From contig JAGREZ010000233.1 of NCBI GenBank assembly GCA_020446285.1, positions 795 to 10,887 on the forward strand: 10,093 nucleotides of DNA, in the 5' to 3' direction. How positions within the stretch are numbered: the stretch's first letter is position 1; each line of letters begins with the position of its first letter. The position numbers and the translations under genes were made by a program. This document shows positions 6,796 to 10,093 of the stretch, piece after piece. Source of the stretch: Geminicoccaceae bacterium. GTDB lineage: Bacteria > Pseudomonadota > Alphaproteobacteria > Geminicoccales > Geminicoccaceae. Below the pieces are notes generated by a model. That model saw only the letters and a program-made list of their open reading frames with translations, ran no database searches and was not told the DNA's origin.

Positions 6796-7936
6796 CGGAC
6801 GACCGCTCGCCATCACGGTCGTTCGCGACCGGGCGGACCTCAAGGCGTTCATCGGCATGACGCGCAAGCTCTATGCCGACGATCCGGCATGGATTCAGCC
6901 GCTGACCTTCGAACGCCTGCAGGCGCTCGATCCACGCCGGAACCCTGCGCTGCGGCATATGGAGATGGCATGCTGGATGGTGCATCGGGGTCCGGAGATC
7001 GTCGGCCGCATCAGCTGCCAGATCAATGGCGAGCATCTTCGCCAGTACCATGACGACACCGCGCATTTCGGCTTCTTCGAGGCCATCGACGATCCGGAAG
7101 TGATCGAACTGCTGCTCGATACGGCGGAAATCTGGGCGCGCGAGCGCGGCATGAAGCGCTTGCAGGGGCCATTCACCCTGTCGATCAACGAGGAATCCGG
7201 GCTTCTAGTCGACGGGTTCGACACACCGCCCTACCTGATGATGCCGCATGGCAAGCCCTATTACCGCGCGCGTCTCGAAGAGCTGGGCTATCGCAAGGCC
7301 AAGGATCTCATCGCCTTTCACTTCGACGTGACCGTTCCCTGGCCGCCGGCGGCCCGTCGGCTGCTGGAACGCACCGCCCGGATCACCGACCTGACGGTAC
7401 GCCCCCTCGACATGAAGCGCTTCGACGAGGAGATCGCGCTGATCTGCGACATCTTCAACGATGCCTGGTCGAAGAACTGGAACTTCATTCCCTTCGACGA
7501 GGAGGCCATCCATCACATGGGCAAGGCCATGCGACCGATCGTGAGCGAGAAGTGCTTCGCGATCGCCGAGCTCGGAGGTCGGCCCGTGGCCATGGCCGTC
7601 ACCCTGCCCGACATCAACACGGCCATTCGCGACCTCGACGGTCGATTGTTCCCCTTCGGTTTCGCAAAGCTGCTCTGGCGCCTCAGGGTCACTGGCCTCA
7701 GGCGCTGGCGGATGCCGCTCATGGGCGTGCGCCGGGAGATTCAGGGTACGCTCAAGGGAGCTGCCGCGGCACTGCGCGTGATCGACGAGATCCGCTCCCA
7801 TCACCGAAGTCAGGGTGTCGAGGAAGGCGAGCTCTCCTGGCTGCTCGAGGACAATCGCCCCGTGCTCGATATGGTCACGACGGTCGGTGGCCGGGCCTAC
7901 AAGACCTACCGGGTGTTCGAGCGGGATCTCGTCTGA
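6785..7936 (+). CDS. GNAT-fold N-acyltransferase, candidate bacterial ceramide synthase
   Basis: This 383-residue soluble protein resembles a family often labelled GNAT, YghO-like or, misleadingly, dATP pyrophosphohydrolase. From memory that family includes Caulobacter bCerS (CCNA_01212/CC_1154), which N-acylates the sphingoid base. Typical stretches are LYADDPAWIQPL (29-40), GRISCQING (74-82), FGFFEAIDDPEV (96-106), SINEESGLLVDGFDTPPYLM (133-152) and the C-terminal GNAT part: RPVAMAVTLPDIN (266-278), the possible acyl-CoA loop RREIQGTLKGAA (316-327) and LLEDNRPVLDMVTTVGGRAYKTYRVFE (353-379). The start is GTG 6785, inside the end of the hydroxylase gene; no better in-frame ATG precedes the conserved N-terminus and no strong ribosome site is seen, consistent with coupling. 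Its stop overlaps the next start (TGATG). Family placement is good; ceramide synthase activity depends on the rest of the pathway being present. Confidence 0.75.
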   Translation: MKPDGRPLAITVVRDRADLKAFIGMTRKLYADDPAWIQPLTFERLQALDPRRNPALRHMEMACWMVHRGPEIVGRISCQINGEHLRQYHDDTAHFGFFEAIDDPEVIELLLDTAEIWARERGMKRLQGPFTLSINEESGLLVDGFDTPPYLMMPHGKPYYRARLEELGYRKAKDLIAFHFDVTVPWPPAARRLLERTARITDLTVRPLDMKRFDEEIALICDIFNDAWSKNWNFIPFDEEAIHHMGKAMRPIVSEKCFAIAELGGRPVAMAVTLPDINTAIRDLDGRLFPFGFAKLLWRLRVTGLRRWRMPLMGVRREIQGTLKGAAAALRVIDEIRSHHRSQGVEEGELSWLLEDNRPVLDMVTTVGGRAYKTYRVFERDLV

Positions 7937-8706
7937 TGCAGGTTCTGGTGCTCGCCGGCTCGCGCGGCGGAGAGGATCCGGTAGCACTCCATGCGGGTGT
8001 CGATCAGAAATGCCTGGCTCCGGTCGCCGGCCGGACGATGATCGAGCATGTGGCCGGGGCACTGCTCGCGGTGGGCGGCGTCGAGCGTATCCACATCGCC
8101 GCCAATGATCCGGACGCGCTCGCATCACTCCCGGTTCTCGCCGATCCCCGCATCGCAACCGGCGGATGCGAGCCGACACCGAGCCTGACGGTGGCAGCCT
8201 GTCTGGAGGAGCGGACCGGCACCCCGCTTCTCGTCACCACCGCCGACCATCCGCTCCTGACCCCGGCCATTCTCGAGCGCTTCCTCACGGATGCACGCGG
8301 TCTCGATGCGGATCTGGCGGTGGGTCTCGTGAGCAGCGAGACCGTACTCGCCGCCTCCCCGCACACCCGGCGGACCTGGCTCACCTTTCAGGGCGGACGC
8401 TATTCCGGCGCCAACCTGTTCTGGCTCGCCCGCCCGCAGGCCGCATCGGCGGTCGCCTTCTGGCGCCGGGTGGAACAGGAACGCAAGAAACCCTGGCGGA
8501 TCGCCCGCGCCATGGGACCTGGCCTTCTCCTTTCCTATCTCCTGCGCCGGCTCACCCTCGATCAGGCGCTGGAACGTGCCTCGGTGAAGATCGGTGCCCG
8601 CGCAAGGGCGGTCCTCCTGCCGTTCGCCGAAGCCGCCATCGACGTCGACAAACCCGACGATCTCGAATACGCCCGTGCGATCCTGCAGGCACGAAAGACC
8701 GGCTGA
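7936..8706 (+). CDS. MobA-like nucleotidyltransferase (NTP_transf superfamily)
   Basis: This 256-residue cytoplasmic protein has the nucleotidyltransferase Rossmann-like fold. It shows a variant NTP-binding loop VLAGSRGG (5-12) with Lys25 (QKCLAPVAGRTMIEH), the metal-binding Asp104 in TTADHPLLTP and a second metal site IDVDKPDDL (235-243). Relatives transfer an NMP from NTP to a phosphorylated sugar, alcohol or cofactor. The loop GSRGGEDPV departs from the LAGGxSxRMG of true MobA, so molybdopterin guanylyltransferase is unlikely. The start ATG 7936 overlaps the preceding stop by one base, fixing both the start and the coupling. The frame is open further upstream, but that part only shadows the previous gene. 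In this operon it might make an activated (CDP- or UDP-linked) head-group donor for a lipid. That is inference; nucleotide and acceptor are unknown. Confidence 0.78.
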   Translation: MQVLVLAGSRGGEDPVALHAGVDQKCLAPVAGRTMIEHVAGALLAVGGVERIHIAANDPDALASLPVLADPRIATGGCEPTPSLTVAACLEERTGTPLLVTTADHPLLTPAILERFLTDARGLDADLAVGLVSSETVLAASPHTRRTWLTFQGGRYSGANLFWLARPQAASAVAFWRRVEQERKKPWRIARAMGPGLLLSYLLRRLTLDQALERASVKIGARARAVLLPFAEAAIDVDKPDDLEYARAILQARKTG

Positions 8707-8717
8707 ACCGGAGCCCG

Positions 8718-9650
8718 ATGTTCAAACTCGCCCACCTGTCCGACCTCCACATCGGCCCATTGCCCGATGTTCCCCTGAGCGCCCTTTTCTCCAAGCGCTT
8801 CTTCGGTCTGCTCTCCTGGCGGCGAAAACGCCATGCCATGCACCGGGTCGAGGTGATCGAGGCGCTGGTGCGCGATCTCACCCTCCATCCCGCCGAGCAT
8901 GTGGCCATCACCGGTGACCTCGTGAACCTCGCCCTCACCGGCGAGTTCGGAAATGCGGCCAGCTGGATCGCGCGTTTCGGCTCACCCGAAGAGGTATCCG
9001 TCATACCGGGCAATCACGACGCCTATGTCGATGGCCCCTATCGCGATCACTGGAAGATGTGGCAGCGATACATGGCTGACGATGGCAGCTGCGAAATCAC
9101 CTTTCCCTATGTCCGTCGGCGCGGACCCGTGGCCATCGTCGGCCTTTCCAGCGCCGTTCCGAGCCCGATAGCCTTCGCCTGCGGTTCGCTCGGCAATGCA
9201 CAGCTCGAACGGCTGGAGCCGGTTCTCCGCCAGCTTCACGGGCAAGGTCTGTTCATCGTCATTCTCGTCCACCACCCGCCATTGGCGCGGATCAGCACAC
9301 GGCGCAATCTGCGCGATCATGCAGCACTTGCGGACATGATCGCGCGGTGCGGCGGCGATCTGGTTCTCTCGGGGCACCAGCACCGTTTCGAACTCGGCAC
9401 GATCGAGACACCGCGGGGATCCGTACCGGTGATGGTCGCACCCTCCTCCTCGACGGACGACACCAACCGTCATGACGAGGGCGGCTATATCCGTCTCGGC
9501 ATCGATCCTGCACAGCGCCGGGTCTTCGTCGCCATTCGGCGCTATCGCGACGCGAACGGGCGGTTCGACACCGCCATGCGGGGGGAGCTTGTGGCCGGAA
9601 AGGACGGCATCGATCTCGTACAGGGCGACTGGCCCGACACCGACGATTGA
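8718..9650 (+). CDS. Calcineurin-like metallophosphoesterase
   Basis: This 310-residue protein carries the full metallophosphoesterase motif set: SDLH (Asp9, His11), GDLVN (Asp67, Asn70), GNHD (Asn99, His100, Asp101), HHPP (His185, His186) and GHQH (His220, His222). These residues bind two metal ions and hydrolyse phosphomono- or diesters. The arrangement is nearest to the Icc/CpdA and LpxH-like class III enzymes, but the substrate cannot be read from the sequence. No signal peptide is visible, so it is cytoplasmic or peripheral to the inner membrane. ATG 8718 follows the previous stop by 11 bases, with CCGGAG at 8708-8713 as ribosome site. Next to a nucleotidyltransferase and lipid enzymes, it could cleave a nucleotide-diphospho-lipid (as LpxH does) or dephosphorylate a lipid head group. 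A cyclic-nucleotide phosphodiesterase is an alternative. Confidence 0.85.
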   Translation: MFKLAHLSDLHIGPLPDVPLSALFSKRFFGLLSWRRKRHAMHRVEVIEALVRDLTLHPAEHVAITGDLVNLALTGEFGNAASWIARFGSPEEVSVIPGNHDAYVDGPYRDHWKMWQRYMADDGSCEITFPYVRRRGPVAIVGLSSAVPSPIAFACGSLGNAQLERLEPVLRQLHGQGLFIVILVHHPPLARISTRRNLRDHAALADMIARCGGDLVLSGHQHRFELGTIETPRGSVPVMVAPSSSTDDTNRHDEGGYIRLGIDPAQRRVFVAIRRYRDANGRFDTAMRGELVAGKDGIDLVQGDWPDTDD

Positions 9651-9698
9651 GTTATTGAAGCCTCCATCAACGCATGATGCGGAGCACGGGCTTTCCCG

Positions 9699-10093
9699 AT
9701 GTCCATCCTCGACCGCTATCTCCTTCGCCAGGCCCTGCGCCCGATGGGAGCGACCGTGCTGATCGCACTGCTGGCCCTGCTCGCGGAACGGGCGCTCTCG
9801 GTGGTCGAGCTGGTGATCGGCTGGCGCGGCAGCCTGCTCATCGTGTTCGAGATGCTGAGCTATCTCATTCCGCACTATATGGGTCTCGCCCTGCCTGCAG
9901 CCTTCTTCATCGGCATCCTGTTCGCCTATTCCCGACTGTCACGGGATTCCGAGCTCGACGCCATGAGTGCCGGCGGTTACGGCCTCGTCCAGATGGTCCT
10001 GCCGATGGTCTGGCTCGCCATCGTCATCATGGCACTGCATGTCGCACTCGTGAGCCATCTCCAGCCCTACAGCCGGTACGCCTACCGGGCCGC
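9699..10093 (+). CDS. LptF/LptG family permease (YjgP/YjgQ), N-terminal part, cut by window end
   Basis: The frame is open from ATG 9699 to the end of the window, giving 131 residues of an expected 350-400. MSILDRYLLRQALRP is followed by a first membrane segment (about 17-38), a hydrophobic pair (about 44-78) ending in PAAFFIGILFAYSRL, the conserved loop RLSRDSELDAMSAGG (79-93) and another membrane segment (about 98-119). These are hallmarks of the LptF/LptG inner-membrane subunits, which work with the LptB ATPase to extract lipopolysaccharide and pass it to the periplasmic bridge. It starts 48 bp after the metallophosphoesterase gene on the same strand, and a GGG at 9688-9690 may serve as ribosome site. 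It may be the canonical lptF followed by lptG, or a paralogue dedicated to the lipid made by this operon. The window does not decide between them. Confidence 0.85.
   Translation, partial: MSILDRYLLRQALRPMGATVLIALLALLAERALSVVELVIGWRGSLLIVFEMLSYLIPHYMGLALPAAFFIGILFAYSRLSRDSELDAMSAGGYGLVQMVLPMVWLAIVIMALHVALVSHLQPYSRYAYRA

Noticed and set aside
7205..8179. 324-codon open frame on the minus strand over the acyltransferase and nucleotidyltransferase
   Set aside because: It spans the junction of two well-supported plus-strand genes and has shadow-like Arg/His/Pro composition.
7936..8706. Molybdenum cofactor guanylyltransferase (mobA)
   Set aside because: The NTP loop lacks the LAGGxSxRMG consensus and no molybdopterin genes are nearby; only the superfamily is supported.
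8982..9875. 297-codon open frame on the minus strand over the metallophosphoesterase and permease start
   Set aside because: All five metallophosphoesterase motifs are on the plus strand; the antisense product has no recognisable feature.

Overview
The window is GC-rich, tightly packed bacterial DNA. Codon use, protein families, a possible CTTGxC-N17-CTAxxT promoter and an intergenic palindromic element all point to an alphaproteobacterium, perhaps of the Rhizobiales; no genus can be named. It holds nine protein genes, seven complete and two cut by the window edges. No tRNA, rRNA, CRISPR array or insertion sequence was seen, and no gene-free stretch exceeds about 175 bases.

Region 1 (1-3201, + strand) looks like a catabolic operon. 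It contains the C-terminal part of a LarA/DUF2088-like protein, a classical short-chain dehydrogenase (start reset to 761), and an aryl-CoA ligase of the benzoate/2-aminobenzoate-CoA ligase type (start reset to 1585). Together they suggest CoA activation of an aromatic or related acid plus hydroxy/keto-acid redox chemistry. A palindromic repeat element follows (3191-3318), and the ligase stop codon lies inside its first repeat unit.

Region 2 (3333-5861) holds two divergent genes for exported proteins that share an AT-rich promoter region. One is a two-domain periplasmic rhodanese (minus strand). The other is a 474-residue, cysteine-free, beta-rich secreted protein that I do not recognise (plus strand).

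Region 3 (5962-10093, + strand) is the most interesting. It is a compact five-gene operon that continues past the window: an integral-membrane fatty-acid-hydroxylase-family di-iron enzyme, a GNAT-fold acyltransferase resembling the family that includes bacterial ceramide synthase, a MobA-like nucleotidyltransferase, a calcineurin-like metallophosphoesterase, and the start of an LptF/LptG-type lipid permease. The genes overlap or nearly touch (11-bp overlap, TGATG 1-bp overlap, 11-bp gap, 48-bp gap). The combination reads as a module that makes a hydroxylated N-acyl lipid, probably a sphingolipid or ceramide, adds or remodels a head group, and exports it towards the outer membrane. That reading is inference. 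The decisive test is whether serine palmitoyltransferase, a dedicated acyl carrier protein and a ceramide reductase lie just beyond the right edge or elsewhere in the genome.
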